Positions 50,711-62,888 of a stretch of 64,000 nucleotides of DNA are shown here, piece after piece. Positions within the stretch are counted from its first letter, which is position 1. Each line of letters begins with the position of its first letter. Position numbers and translations under genes: made by a program. A model generated the notes under the pieces. It searched no databases, was not told where the DNA came from, and worked only from the letters and a program-made list of their open reading frames with translations. This DNA comes from Saxidomus purpurata (lineage: Eukaryota; Mollusca; Bivalvia; Venerida; Veneridae): positions 33,237,200 through 33,301,199 of the forward strand of contig JAFMSR010000010.1 in assembly GCA_022818135.1 (NCBI GenBank), written 5' to 3'.

Positions 50711-51084
50711 ATCACACAAATTTACACTTGTGATATTAACTTGTAAAACAGTATTGGGAGGTGTTTAATGCACATGTAAATGTAAAATATTCATGAATGC
50801 ATAGAACACATCTGTTGGTTGCAATATGTATTAGTTTCTATGTAGTTATAATGTTTATCTAATACTGTTAAGGGTTTATTTTCACTATGTTCTTATAAGG
50901 TCCCTTCCAAAAGTACTTTGACACTGTTAAAAATATCCATTAGATCCAATGATTACAGTGCTAAAATGATGTTAACTGGTTTTGCATTTTGCAGAATGTA
51001 GTATACACATTATAGCACATAGTCTAGACATTTCATTCATATACTTTCCATTGAGGTTCATTCTGTTTTTCTTGCATATGGAAA

Positions 51085-51089
<5 letters not shown>

Positions 51090-51116
<27 letters not shown>
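51090..51116. repeat. (CT)n microsatellite
   Basis: Thirteen uninterrupted CT units. Confidence 0.95.
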
Positions 51117-51121
<5 letters not shown>

Positions 51122-52867
51122 CACAGGCATATGTAGAGAGAAACATCGAAAAAAAATGAAATATGAAAAAAATCATTGTAAGCAACAGGCAAAAAAATTC
51201 ATTGATTTTCTGAGGACCCTGCCAACCAGTTGTGCCATTTATGATGTATCGGTAAATATTCAATTTGAATACATAAATCGAACATTATTGAACACCTAGG
51301 AACAAAGTGTTGTAACATTTAAGGTACATACTAAGGATTATTGAACCTGAAATCAAACAAGGGGTAAGCATGCCACCTAATTGAAAAACTTACTGGTTGT
51401 CCAATAACTTTTGGAGGGCTCTGTAGTAGGCTATGGGTCACTAGGTCAAAGGTCTTCGTGAAGGAAGTAAGGTCAGCATAGACACTACATTTTGCTCACC
51501 TTGATCTATAATTACTTAACTCAGTAGTCACACTTTCTATGTTCATTAGATAGCCTTTTCATTTTAGGGTAAGTAGGTCAAAAGTCAAAGTAGCAGTGGG
51601 GTCTACATTAAAAAAGGTATCTGGTCAGTTTAGGGTAACCCTTATGTTTTTGGGTCTGGAGTTCATGCTCAAATAGTAACCAGTGGATATCTGTTTAGTT
51701 TAGGGTCAACAGGTATTAGGTTCAATAATTAGGTGTGGTTTAGATTATTAGAATAGTTAGCACAGGTGAGCAAGAAAGTCTTCTTGTTGTATCTAAGATG
51801 TCTTTGTTTGTATTTATGTTTGTTTATTAATCAAAATTCTTCAAGTGAGTCGTACTGTAAATTGGGTATTTTTCGCGCGATGTAAATTTAGTGATTTATG
51901 AGCAGATAGGGGGTAAAAAGGTTATCTCAGAGATTTTGTTTGTAGCAAGATTAATAAGAACAAGCATGATCAAGTGAAATCCAGTTACAAATATCACTTA
52001 CTGGTTAGTCTTTACATATTTATTTTGAAGGATGCAGATGGTTGTTTAAGTTCTGTTTGTTTCAAAAGTGTTTGTCTCGAACAGTGGATTGTTTTATTTT
52101 AACCAATGGTTTTACACTGAACTCTTAATGAACTTTTTGGGCAAAGGTCACAACTTGATTTACATGTTTTGACATATTAAAGCCAGGAAAAACATTTGTA
52201 AGTTAATAACATGTATTATAACAGTGTATGCAAATGAATGTATTTTAATTTGTAATTTGTATTTGTACAATGGTTTCATGTACATACGGAGGTTTTAAAT
52301 TATTGTTACTTAAAAAATAAAATAAATGCTATGAATTGCTACATTAATGTTATTTATGACTAAATTCACCTTAACAGTTAATCCTGCTTAAGTGTTCCCT
52401 TGAATTGAACAGTATCTACTTGTGGGCTGCTAGTATGTTTGAATAAAAAAAGTTTTGTCTTTCCCAATCTATTCCCCCCTAGAGAACATTTTAAATTATT
52501 GCATTCAGATGAGCCCACTATCCCTCTATACATGTACATGCAATATGATCATGGTCTACAGTAGACCGATTTTTTGTTTCATTAAACACTTCTGCAGTTG
52601 CCAGATGAAAGGGTGGTCTGCTATATAAATTTCTAGTTTCTGACCGGTTCATGTGAAAAAGATAGCACTCTCACTGTTGCTGACAGGGCTCGAATCTATT
52701 CTAAAAGGTAAGGGGTCTGATGCTGTACCTGTAGGTGTGTGTAACTAAATCAATTAACTGTTTGTAAATTCAATAGATCTACATATTGTAGCATTCCATC
52801 ACTTTTGCGAACTGAGTTTCCCCCATACATTGTTGAAGCATCAGCGGTGTTGTTTCGTACTTGGTTA

Positions 52868-52920
52868 CCGGGGGTTGACCGCTATGGATGAAATGAGATT
52901 TTTTGCAGTCAACCCTCGGT
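52868..52920. mobile_element. 53-bp near-palindromic element of the GGGTTGACC family
   Basis: 'accgggggttgaccgct' and 'tgcagtcaaccctcggt' are inverted copies with three mismatches. In modules 2 and 3 only the left end remains (54801, 56749). Confidence 0.65.
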
Positions 52921-55142
52921 ATATCGTCAATCTGGAACGTTAATTGTCACATGACATTCGCTGCCCGGTTAATGTATACGTATACTATAGTAACCATTTG
53001 TAGAGAGATATTAACATAAATATTTCAGCTTGAATTCTTGACTTAATTTATATGCTCCCGTTCAAGGCCAACCAAATTACTCTCTACATATTATTGTTTA
53101 TATGTTAAGCCATTTGAAATGAATCAAGGTTTTTTTTTTATGGAAACGCGGACCGTGACATAACAGTGTGTGTGTGTAGTACTGTCAACTAATGGGTGGA
53201 TTGTATTTACACCAGAAGTGAGAATTGAAAAAGAAATTGCTAAAACATTTACGCAGTAAGTGAGTAAAAAAGTAAGTTAGTAAACTGTTTATTACTGTGA
53301 CATGTGCAAAACGGATTTACAAACAATTGAATACAACAAAATACAGGCACTCGGCCCAGCGAAGATATCGTTCATCATAAACAGCGTCAATTAATATTAC
53401 AGCAGTATGTACATGTAGTTGTATATGGTCTATATTTTTTAATTCACAGCTTAAAACACGAGTAGCAGTATCTATATAAATTTGTTCCTTTTTCATTAAA
53501 TAACTGTATAAATTAATAAATTAGGTATATGAATTATATACACTCAAACACTTACAAGCGCTTGCGGCAGCGAGATCATTCAGCTGTTAGATGTATGTAA
53601 TGCATTTTGCGAGTATGTAAAGAAAAAATCTCCAAAAAGTGAAATATTGAAACGTGTTTTATGCGAGTAAAGTGTCGCAAACAGATCTGATTGTAAGGAA
53701 AAGAGAAAAGGTAGGACACTATTTGAATGTGCGATGATGGTTAGGTGCATTTGTATAAATTTTATTGCATGGTTAGATAAAACTTTAATTTGATTTAATT
53801 TAGCTTTCATTTTCTAAGCTAGTGATAAAGATAGATATGTAGATAACAACAGGGTGAACACTTTTTCTTGAAAACAGGCAACATTGCCGAAAATTCGAAT
53901 GTAGGAGTTGTTTTAAGAAGAAGAACAGTTATAATATATTTTATTCCCTTGCAGAATGATTTATATGAATTTTGATTTACTTTACTTTGCTATCTAAATC
54001 CAACGTCTCCCCCGTTTACCATTCCTTTTCGATATTTTGCCTTTTTGCTGTTGTATTCTCTAATTTGTAAAAAAGCGATTTAGGATATATTATGTCGAGT
54101 TTCTAATAAATGCATTATTACGAAGCTGTAACCATTTTCCTATGACCATCTAGAAATTAAAAAAAAAAGAATAGATCTAGAGAATGCCGACCGTTTCGAA
54201 TCCAGACGCCAACGGAATTTGACTAAATTGCTACAGTAATGTTATTTATGACTACATATACCTTAACAGTTGAGCCTGCTTAAGTGTTCCCTTGAACAGT
54301 ATCTACTTGTGGGCTGCTAGTATATTTGAATAAAAAAATTTGTCTTTCCCTATCTATCCCCCCTAAAGAACATTTTGAATTATTGCATTCAGATGAGCCC
54401 ACTATCCCTCTATACATGTACATGCAATATGATGACGGTCTACAGTAGACCGATTTTTTGTTTCATTAAACACTTCTGCAGTTGCCAGATGAAAGGGTGG
54501 TCTGCTATATAAATTTCTAGTTTCTCACTGGTTCATGTGCAAAAGACTAGATTCTCACTGTTGCTGACATGACTCGAACCCACGTCTAAAAGGTAAGGGG
54601 TCTGACGCTCTACCTGTAGGTGTGTGTAACTATCGATTTGAGAATTAATGAAGCTAGTTAAATTGTTTGTAAGTTCAACTCTTCAACTGATCTACATGTA
54701 CAGTGTAGTAGCGTTCCATCACAATTAATAGTTCTTGCACGAACTGAGTTACGTCTCTTCAATTGCTGAAGCATCAGCTATGTTTTTTCGTACTTATTAT
54801 ATCGAGGGTTGACCGCAAAATAAAATAAGAAAAACTGTGATACAAAGTATCACAGCGGGCCAACAAACAATATAATGCCATGTAACTATTTTGGAAATTG
54901 GTGATGGTTGATGTTGAGGCATGGCCCCAAAAGAACTCGAGGAAACCAATTCTGGTTGAACAAGCAAAACCTGACACGACACCACATCTACTGACTGTCC
55001 TGTAGTATCGAAACTTTACTGTTATCAAATAATGTTTATACAGTATGTCCAGGAATGCTCTATATACACCGTTCCTGGTATGTCTCAATTTTTCATTACC
55101 ATTATCCTTATTAATTTGACATGAATGAAAAGTTTTATTATT

Positions 55143-55143
<1 letters not shown>

Positions 55144-55209
<66 letters not shown>
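55144..55209. repeat. (AAGT)n microsatellite
   Basis: About 16 perfect units joined to 'aaactgtttattaa', the inferred LINE-like 3' end of module 2. Module 1 has only a degenerate form at 53254-53284. Confidence 0.95.
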
Positions 55210-55210
<1 letters not shown>

Positions 55211-56785
55211 CTGTTTATTAATGTGACATGTGCAAAACGAATTTACAAACAATTGAATACAACAAAATACAGACACCCGGTCCAGCGAAGATATCGTTCA
55301 TCATAAACAGCGTCAATTGATATTATAGCAGTATGTACATGTAGTTTTTATATGATCTATATTTTTTAATTCACAGCTTAAAACACGAGTAGCAGTATCT
55401 ATATAATATTTGTTCCTTTTTCATTTAATTAACTGTATAAATTAATAAATTAGGTATATGAATTATATACACTTAAACACTTACAAGCGCTTGCAGCAGC
55501 GAGTTCATTCAGCTGTTAGATGCATGTTATGCAATTTGCGAGAATGTAGAGAAAACAAAATCTCCAAAAAGTGAAATATTGAAACGTGTTTTATGCGAGT
55601 AAAGTGTCTCAAACAGATCTGATTGTAAGGATAACAGCAAAGGTAGGCCACTATTCGAATGTGTGATGTTGGTTAAGTGCATTTGTGTACATAACTCAAT
55701 AATAAAGACAGATCAGATAAAACTTTGATTTAATTTAATTTAGCTTTCATTTTCTAAGCTAGTGATAAAGATAGATATGTAGATAACAACCGGGTGGACA
55801 GTATTTCTTGAAAACAGGCAACATTGCCAAAAATTCGAATGTAGGAGTTGTTTTAAGTAGAAGAACAGTTATAATATATTTTATTCCCTTGCAGAATAAT
55901 TTAAATGATTGGTGATTTACTTTACTTTGCTATCTAAATCCAACGTCTCCCCCGTTTACCATTCCTTTTCGATATTTTGCTCTTTTGCTGATGTCTTCTC
56001 TAAATTGTAAAAAAGCGATTTATGATATATTATGTCGAGTTTCTAATAAATGCATTATTACGAAGCTGTAACCATTTTCCTATGACCATCTAGAAATTAA
56101 AAAAAAGAATTGATCTAGAGAATGCCGACCGTTTCGAATCCAGACGCCAACGGAATTTGACTAAATTGCTACAATAATGTTATTTATGACTACATATACC
56201 TTAACAGTTGAGCCTGCTTAAGTGTTCCCTTGAATTGAACAGTATCTTCTTGTGGGCTGCTAGTATATTTGAGTAAAAAAGTATTGTCTTTCCCCATTTA
56301 TTCCCCCCTAAAGAACATTTTAAATGATTGCATTCAGATTAGCCCACTATCCCTCTATACATGTACATGCAATATGATGACGGTCTACAGTAGACCGATT
56401 TTTTGTTTCATTAAACACTTCTGCAGTTGCCAGATGAAAGGGTGGTCTGCTATATAAATTTCTAGTTTCTCACCGGTTCATGTGCAAACGACTAGATTCT
56501 CACTGTTACTGACATGACTCGAACCAACGTCTAAAAGGTAAGGGGTCTGACGCTCTACCTGTAGGTGTGTGTAACTAAATCGATTTGAGAATTAATGAAG
56601 CTAGTTAAATTGTTTGTTAGTTCAACTCTACAACTGATCTACATGTACAATGTAGTAGCGTTCCATCACTATTGATAATAGTTCTTGCACGAACTGAGTT
56701 ACGTCTCTTCAATTGCTGAAGCATCAGCTGTTTTTTCGTACTTAGTATATCGAGGGTTGACCGCAAAATAAAATAAGACAAACTG

Positions 56786-56787
<2 letters not shown>

Positions 56788-56833
<46 letters not shown>

Positions 56834-56850
56834 TGTAAGTAAGTAAGTAA
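56788..56850. repeat. (AAGT)n microsatellite
   Basis: About 15 units with one interruption, again joined to 'aaactgtttattaa'. Here it abuts the truncated GAGGGTTGACC element directly. Confidence 0.95.
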
Positions 56851-58559
56851 ACTGTTTATTAATGTGACATGTGCAAAACGGATTTACAAACAATTAAATA
56901 CAACAAAATACAGACACTTGGCCCAGCGAAGATATCGTTCATCATAAACAGCGTCAATTGATATCATAGCAGTATATACATGTAGTTGTATATGATCTAT
57001 ATTTTTTAATTCACAGCTTAAAACACAAGTAGCAGTATCTCTATAATATTTGTTCCTTTTTCATTTAATTAACTGTATAAATTAATAATTGAGGTATATA
57101 AATTATATCTATTAAACTTTAATTAGTATCTTTGCATGTTTTTATGTAGCCAAATAGTATGACACAACGTCGCGTCGATGCGGACACTCAAAAGCTTACT
57201 TATTCGAATGTGCGATGCTGGTTAGGTGTATTTGTGTACATAACTCAATAATAAAGACAGATTAGATAAAATCTTGATTTGATTTAACTTAGCTTTCATT
57301 TTCTATGCTAGTGATGAAGATGGACATGAAAATAACATGAGGTTGAACAATATTTCTTGAAAACAGGCAACATTGCCGCAAATTCGAATGAAGGAGTTGT
57401 TTGAAATAGAAGAACAGCTATAATATATTTTATTCCATTGCAGAATAATTTAAATGATTGGTGATTTTCTTTACTTTGCTATCTAAATCCAGCGCCATCC
57501 TGACGTCGTGAAACAACATCTGTTCGACGTCTGATATTTGCTGGGATTTCTAGGGTAGGCTCAGATTATGATTTGAACAATAATCACAACACTGTTACAG
57601 TGTATCCAAGAAATATTACAATATTACTATAATGGGCAAATATATATGGCATTTATCATGACAGCAAACGATAAATGATGCCCTTTGGCCCAAATGCCAC
57701 AGCGTTAGCGCAATTATTGTAATTTGAACAAAATTATCCCCCGCTTACCATTCCTTTTCGATATTTTGCTATTTTGCTGATGCATTCTCTTTTGTGTAAA
57801 AATGCGATTTATGATATATAATGTTGCGTTTCTAATAAAATGCATTATTACGTGTATACATGCAATATAGCTTTAACACATGAGGGAGGCTGTAACCCTT
57901 TTTCTATGACCATCCAGAAATTTAAAAAAAAGAATTGAGCTGGAGAATGCCGACCGTTTCGAATCCAGACGCCAACGGAATTTGACTAGATCTGCATCGT
58001 TTTCATTTTTGCGTGCAATTACTGGATAAGAAAGACATTTCAATGTTTAAATACGGTAATGGAAGAATTTTGACTCATTTGTAAAACAAAAATAAGAAAC
58101 TTGTTTCAGAGAATCAATTTCATGAACACAAACCGACAGACTGGCTTCGTATACATTGTACTCGGTACTTATCTGAAATATTTGAAACTTAAAAGAATCA
58201 TCACAAATTGGCACATAGTTTTGTATAATATGAAGAATGAAGAATAAAATTATATGCCCCTTGTCCTCACAGTTTGTTACATTTATAAAATTGTTAACCA
58301 CTTTCTAAATTACCTTATATACAACATGTATTTCTCTAGAAACCGCTATACGGTTTTGTCATATGCACATACACAAGAACATATTCCAGTTTTTGTAGCT
58401 ATAATAATTGCCAAAACAAAAGCCAATGTGCAAAAACTCTCCAAGGCAATAATCAAATAGCATAAAATGTATGTTTTCTAAGCACATCATCATTGTGCAA
58501 ACATCGATACGCTCTATGAAACTATGTGCAAGTACGAAACTTTTGGAAATAATTTGTAG

Positions 58560-58795
58560 TTTATACTAATTTATTTATTCGTGATTGCGAAACAAGGTCT
58601 TACAACTTATATTAATCGCTCTCGAGACTCATTCCAGATATAATCAATCGAAGAGAGACAGGCAATTTGGAATAATTTGTGTCTTGCCTTAGGACACTAC
58701 CGACATGGCGATGGTAGGGAACGAACACGGGGCTCTTCGATCCTGAGCCGAACACGCTACCAATGCGCCACGGCAGTTCACCAACAAGGAATCCC
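58560..58795 (-). mobile_element. tRNA-derived SINE, minus strand
   Basis: On the plus strand the tail 'tatactaatttatttattcg', the body 'cttgccttaggacac' and the head 'ctgagccgaacacgctacca' plus 'atgcgccacggc' are the reverse complement of the 7149-7376 SINE. The head is well preserved. Confidence 0.75.
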
Positions 58796-58829
58796 AATGC
58801 AAACATATTTATAATTCAGCATTTTCTAA

Positions 58830-59021
58830 GAACTAGGACCGCACTTTTGCAAGAACTTTGGTCAGACCATCGCCGAATACCCACGTTCCTCTCTTGACGA
58901 TATGCTTCAAACTGGTACGGAATATTTAACGGCGGATCCGACGATGTGGTTTGACAAGGTCATGGTTAGGATCGGCCGGCTGCATGGGCTGTGTCGTTGC
59001 AACTCCTTAGAAAATATTTAA
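58830..59021 (+). CDS. exon-like open frame of unknown origin
   Basis: 63 codons are open from after a TAA (58827-58829) to TAA at 59019-59021. Base composition is clearly higher in GC than the surroundings and typical of coding DNA. The product contains 'GPHFCKNFGQTIAEYPRSSL' and 'MWFDKVMVRIGRLHGLCR'. There is no upstream ATG before an internal Met, and no strong acceptor other than 'ttttctaagaactag'. I do not recognise the family. It may be a terminal exon or a piece of a decayed element, given the Polinton relic 630 bp away. Confidence 0.35.
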   Translation, partial: ELGPHFCKNFGQTIAEYPRSSLDDMLQTGTEYLTADPTMWFDKVMVRIGRLHGLCRCNSLENI

Positions 59022-59649
59022 TCTTCACAAAATTCCTCGGATCTGCATGTGTGCGCCAGGATAGTAAAATACCAGCAGTCAGTATGGATAGAGGCTCCAG
59101 ACAATCCTCGTCTATCTACACTTTACTATAATTATATGTGTTAATCGTCATTATTATGTATTTGATTGCTGAAACTACTGGGAAAAATGTAAGCTAACTT
59201 TGGGACCAGCCTAAATATGTAGTCCAAACTAGAATATAATTTTGCCTATATGTTTTATATAAAACCACCATCTTGGTCTAGGAGGAGGGAGTTTTCAAAA
59301 ATCAGTCGGGCATGACTTTATCAATACCATCTTTTATGACATATTGGCCCATTGTATGGTTATTAGAATGAGTGTTTGGTGAACTGCGTTTAACGCAATA
59401 CGTACATGTATCTACATGACTAAGAATGCTAACATGCGCATCCAAATGTACTAGTATCAGTACATGTCCAATGTCTACCCAAGATGATACGATATTGAGT
59501 CTCGGTTCTATATAGTATGCTTACATCGGTTGATGCAAATCCCTATAAATAAGGATTCTCTTACAGTTGTATACATGTACAGGTATACAGTTGATCAATG
59601 AAGACACATATGAACAAGTAATAACATACGGTTTCCAATCTTTTTCATA
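59022..59649. other. no feature recognised
   Basis: AT-rich DNA between the open frame ending at 59021 and the truncated end of the polymerase relic. Confidence 0.5.
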
Positions 59650-62600
59650 AGGGCTACGATGTACAAAATTGAAATATACATGTATATAACATATACATGT
59701 CTTCATTTTTGACTTCGGCACACGATTTACACAGATGAAATAACAACTTGCCGTTGACTTTGCATGGTAGAACAGGGTGAAACAGCTGACGTGGTGGGAT
59801 GACCTTGCACTTTATCAGACCTTCGTAGTCTGTCAATTGCCCAAAATTTTCTGTGATGATGGTAGAATGACCCAATGGTACTTTTCCGGTTTTGTTAATG
59901 AAAGGATATAGAGACGTGACATCGTAGTATTAGATTGTCTCTACTGATGCTTAGAGTGTAAATGCTTCCGTTCGCCCTCCGAAGAACGCGTCTCTTGGCT
60001 GCAAAGGTGTTATAATTTGACAGTTCTTGATGAATTCCATCATCACAGGATAACCGATTATCTGCTGTTCGAATTCAGATTCCCATATTGATACATATGT
60101 ATATCCATTTTCCTCCAAGTACTTCTTTTTATCGAGAGTTCACCTATGGTTAGCTTTCTCACAGGATTTACTGTAGAACTGGAATACTTTGTTGGATTTC
60201 TGTGCCAAAAATCCCCATGAAATTCTAATACGACCTTTTCTCCCTCGACAGTCTCGTAGTAACCATCAACCATGTATGGTCCTATGTGTTTTTCACCGCC
60301 ATTCCTTGCATGCTGAATCTAGTGACCTTTAGAATGTGACAGGTATTTTATCCACTGCAACGCTTTTACTGATTGCATTTGTTCCTGTTTATATCCGTGA
60401 TGCGGAATGATGCCGATAGAATCTTGTTTTAAAAAGTTAGTTCTGAATACTAAATTACACGCAGAAGCTTTTGTAATACATTGTTCGGTGGGATCGGTGT
60501 TTGTGATACTCATGAAGTTATCCCGGAAGGTTAAACAACCTCGTCGGAGTATATCTACGTCAGATCTACAATACTCCAACAATTCCGACTGTAAGTTGAA
60601 TGGCTTGTCTTTGTTTTTCTTCAAGCCACTTCAGAAACACCTGTCTGTCAAACGGTTTCATCGAATCAGGATTGTTATATTTCTGGTAAGCGATTAAGCA
60701 CAACGGCCTGGTTTTCCATTTGATTGTAGAGATGCTGTAAGTAACCCTTTTTCAATTCTTCAATTCCAAACATAGCCGGTAGTTTTGCCAGTGCTATTGG
60801 TATAAAGTTGATCGAATCAATCATTTTCACCTTGCATGATTCCACAACCAAACTCATCATTTTTGCTCCATTTGGAACAATCTTAGGTACGATTGCATTT
60901 CGGTATAGATACTGAAGAATAGGATACGAGTCATATCCTTGAAAGTTATGATAAATCACTGTGGTATTAAAATTTTATTCTGAAAACAGCCAAAAACAAA
61001 ATTCGTCTAAGGTCGAGCTTCCTTTGAAAATATGTTCATCGCAGTTTTCACACTGGCTTGTGGTAGTGACATCGTCCTGCATGCATTTTGTACATAGTTT
61101 GTAGGCCACACACAAAATCGGTTTATGCTCGAAAGAACCACACATTGTTGGTTGCAGTTGGAACAAAGTCCAGTAGAGTCGGGAAGGTATTCTTTATTGC
61201 AGGCTACCATGTCCTCTTGTGTGCACTCAAAATCGAAGAAGATGAACTTAATAGCAGTTTCCTCCTCGTTTATAAACTCTTCTTCAATTGACATTGGCAT
61301 ATCACCCGCGTTGCCTTCAGGCAGCATAAAACATTGATGCATTTCACTGACGAAGATTTTGCATGTGTCACAATACCTTTCCCCGCATACATGCTCTTTC
61401 TTATGCATTTTTCAGTTGATTGTCGTACTACATTCAGTGCACCTGTAATAGGTGTTACAGATTGAATTACCTTGCGTGGAGATCAAAGCACTCCTGTCCT
61501 TGAAAGTATCTGTTATATTTTTCGCAATGTATCCACTCGTTCGAATCATTTTTCTCATGCTCTTTTCGGCAAGAAGCGCAGATAATGTTATTAACACGTT
61601 TGTCTTTATGGTCGTACCCACTATTACACATGGTGCAGAAGTAGTTTCGTGTCAAAAATGCGGACATTGATGTGATAACATCGAAATGTCCCTCGTGATA
61701 ATATACATATATTTTGTTGTGGTCCAGTGTAAATCATTGCATTGAAATGTTCTTTAGAGAGAAAGTGTAGTTGATATCCCTCTAGTACTGTTAAAAATTA
61801 TTTGATTTCTTCTATTCCACATTGGCCTTCCTTCACATAGGCAGCTTTGAGTACAGCTCTTGCTAGGTCACCCGGCGGTTCGTAATCTTTTCTAATGCTT
61901 TCCCACTTTTCATGTTTATCAATTCTGGCCCCGATTTTACGAAAATACTTAGTAATTGCTCAGCTGAGTACGTTATTTTAAAGTAAAATTGTCACTAAAA
62001 ATAAGGTCATTTCTTGTTGTCATTTTTAACGATAGTCTATTTTTAATTAAGTTAACATGTTGAAAAAAAAATGTTGTATGATACTAACTGCAAGTCAAAT
62101 ATAGCGAAAAATTCATTTGAGTACAACTCAATAATTTTAAGAGTTATGTGCTATAAAAAACATTTCCTCACAAATACTGTTAGGTGTACATAAATGTAAT
62201 AAATGGGTAAAAACTATTCTGACAAACTTGAATTCTTTAAAGGAATAAGCATGCAAGAGGCTGATAACTGTTGAAATAAGTTGAGCATGTTACTGAGTAA
62301 ATACTTAAGTATTTTCGTGAAATTGGGACCTGGCCTTTGCTGTTACGATGGCTCTTGCACAGCATATACTGTCAGAGTTATTAATTCGAATAATGCATTT
62401 CTTTTCCAGTAAATATCTGTCATTGTTCACAAATTTGTATCGTTTTTAAGCACCACCTCTTTGAATGTCTACCAATGTTATTTCTATCTCCAAACTCTCT
62501 TTGATAACAAAGTCGTCATTTGACTGTAAAACACGTTCCACTTCCTGAAGAAAACAATCAGCCGTTAAGGTAGTTACAGGTCCGAATGGAATAACTATAG

Positions 62601-62660
62601 GGCAATCTAATGTTTCACAACCATTCGAACGAGATCCTTTGACTTGCTCTCCTTTGTAAC
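59650..62660 (-). pseudogene. Polinton/Maverick-type family B DNA polymerase relic
   Basis: Protein-primed family B polymerases of this kind replicate Polinton (Maverick) transposons. Read from 62660 downward, the pieces are an N-terminal region ending 'EIEITLVDIQRGG', then a Cys/His-rich zinc-binding segment near 61670-61010 ('YFCTMCNSGYDHKDKR', 'ICASCRKEHE'). The exonuclease-like part follows, with 'FIFFDFECTQ' (Asp/Glu as in Exo I) near 61240 and 'YHNFQGYDSYPILQYL' (Exo II) near 60950-60900. Then come 'ELLEYCRSDVDILRRG' (Exo III) near 60570, 'VLEFHGDFWHRNP' near 60230 and 'GLIKCKVIPPRQLFHPVLP' near 59800. The frame is broken by stops and shifts, for example a TAA after the first block and a shift near 60290. 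The palm with its catalytic DTD motif is absent, so the copy is also 3'-truncated near 59650. A 399-bp element interrupts it at 61931-62329. Confidence 0.85.
61931..62329. mobile_element. 399-bp inverted-repeat element inserted in the polymerase relic
   Basis: 'ccgattttacgaaaatactt' at the left and 'aagtattttcgtgaaattgg' at the right are inverted copies. The flanks 61925-61930 and 62330-62335 are both 'ctggcc', a 6-bp target duplication. The interior is AT-rich and non-coding. The polymerase frame on either side is in register once the element and one duplicate are discounted. Confidence 0.85.
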
Positions 62661-62888
62661 CTCATTAAATATGGAAGGAAACAATTACATAAAACCACAT
62701 TTTTATTGGTCAAATTAACAGTAATTTAATTGGATTTGGTGGACTAAAGAAGTGTTTTGATTGGTCTTTATTCAAAGCATTCTGATTGGCTGAGGTGAAT
62801 TTGAAGAAATAGATCTATCTTAACTGGCACAAAACGCAAGGATACAGTAGTAAATTTCATTCTTTTGCCAGCCGTCGAAAAAAACAAT
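62661..62888. promoter_or_regulatory. divergent spacer between polymerase and ATPase relics, CCAAT-rich
   Basis: Four copies of ATTGG (inverted CCAAT) lie within about 85 bp: 'tattggtcaa' near 62704, 'attggatttgg' near 62729, 'tgattggtctt' near 62758 and 'tgattggctga' near 62784. The two relics start on either side. A shared promoter is inferred. Confidence 0.45.

Larger units (their letters stand above)
44140..52320. other. intergenic stretch without a recognised gene
   Basis: AT-rich sequence with dispersed repeats. Besides those listed separately there are copies of a 'gatcatgatctgcact...cccaaatagaagaagga' family near 47.11-47.27, 47.40-47.53 and, in other parts of the window, 20.82-20.99 and 35.82-35.93 kb. 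The first part may be a long KIAA2013 3' UTR. No exon-like open frame with splice sites was found. Confidence 0.55.
52322..57995. repeat. three tandem copies of a composite module of about 1.9 kb
   Basis: The landmark 'aatgttatttatgac...cctgcttaagtgttccc' occurs near 52340, 54240 and 56178. 'ctatccctctatacatgtac' recurs near 52519, 54403 and 56348, and 'cgtttcgaatccagacgcca' near 54190, 56132 and 57955. Each module carries a tRNA-like fragment on the minus strand ('aaggtaaggggtctga'), an end of the GAGGGTTGACC element and an AAGT-rich tract. The tract leads into 'aaactgtttatta...gcgaagatatcgttcatcat'. Read on the minus strand, that last part ends in 'ataaacagttt(acttactt)n', like the 3' end of a LINE with a microsatellite tail (inference). 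Copies differ by indels: copy 3 lacks about 300 bp present at 54838-55140 and gains about 240 bp at 57495-57736. Confidence 0.85.

Noticed and set aside
51033..51299. ORFs across the CT microsatellite.
   Set aside because: Open only because (CT)n encodes Ser-Leu or Arg-Glu repeats.
54774..55088. 104-codon minus-strand ORF.
   Set aside because: It lies in a segment found in only one of the three modules, with no homology or splice context that I recognise.
55144..55209. AAGT array considered as a telomere-like repeat.
   Set aside because: The metazoan telomere unit is TTAGGG. This tetranucleotide abuts a LINE-like 3' end and fits a microsatellite tail.
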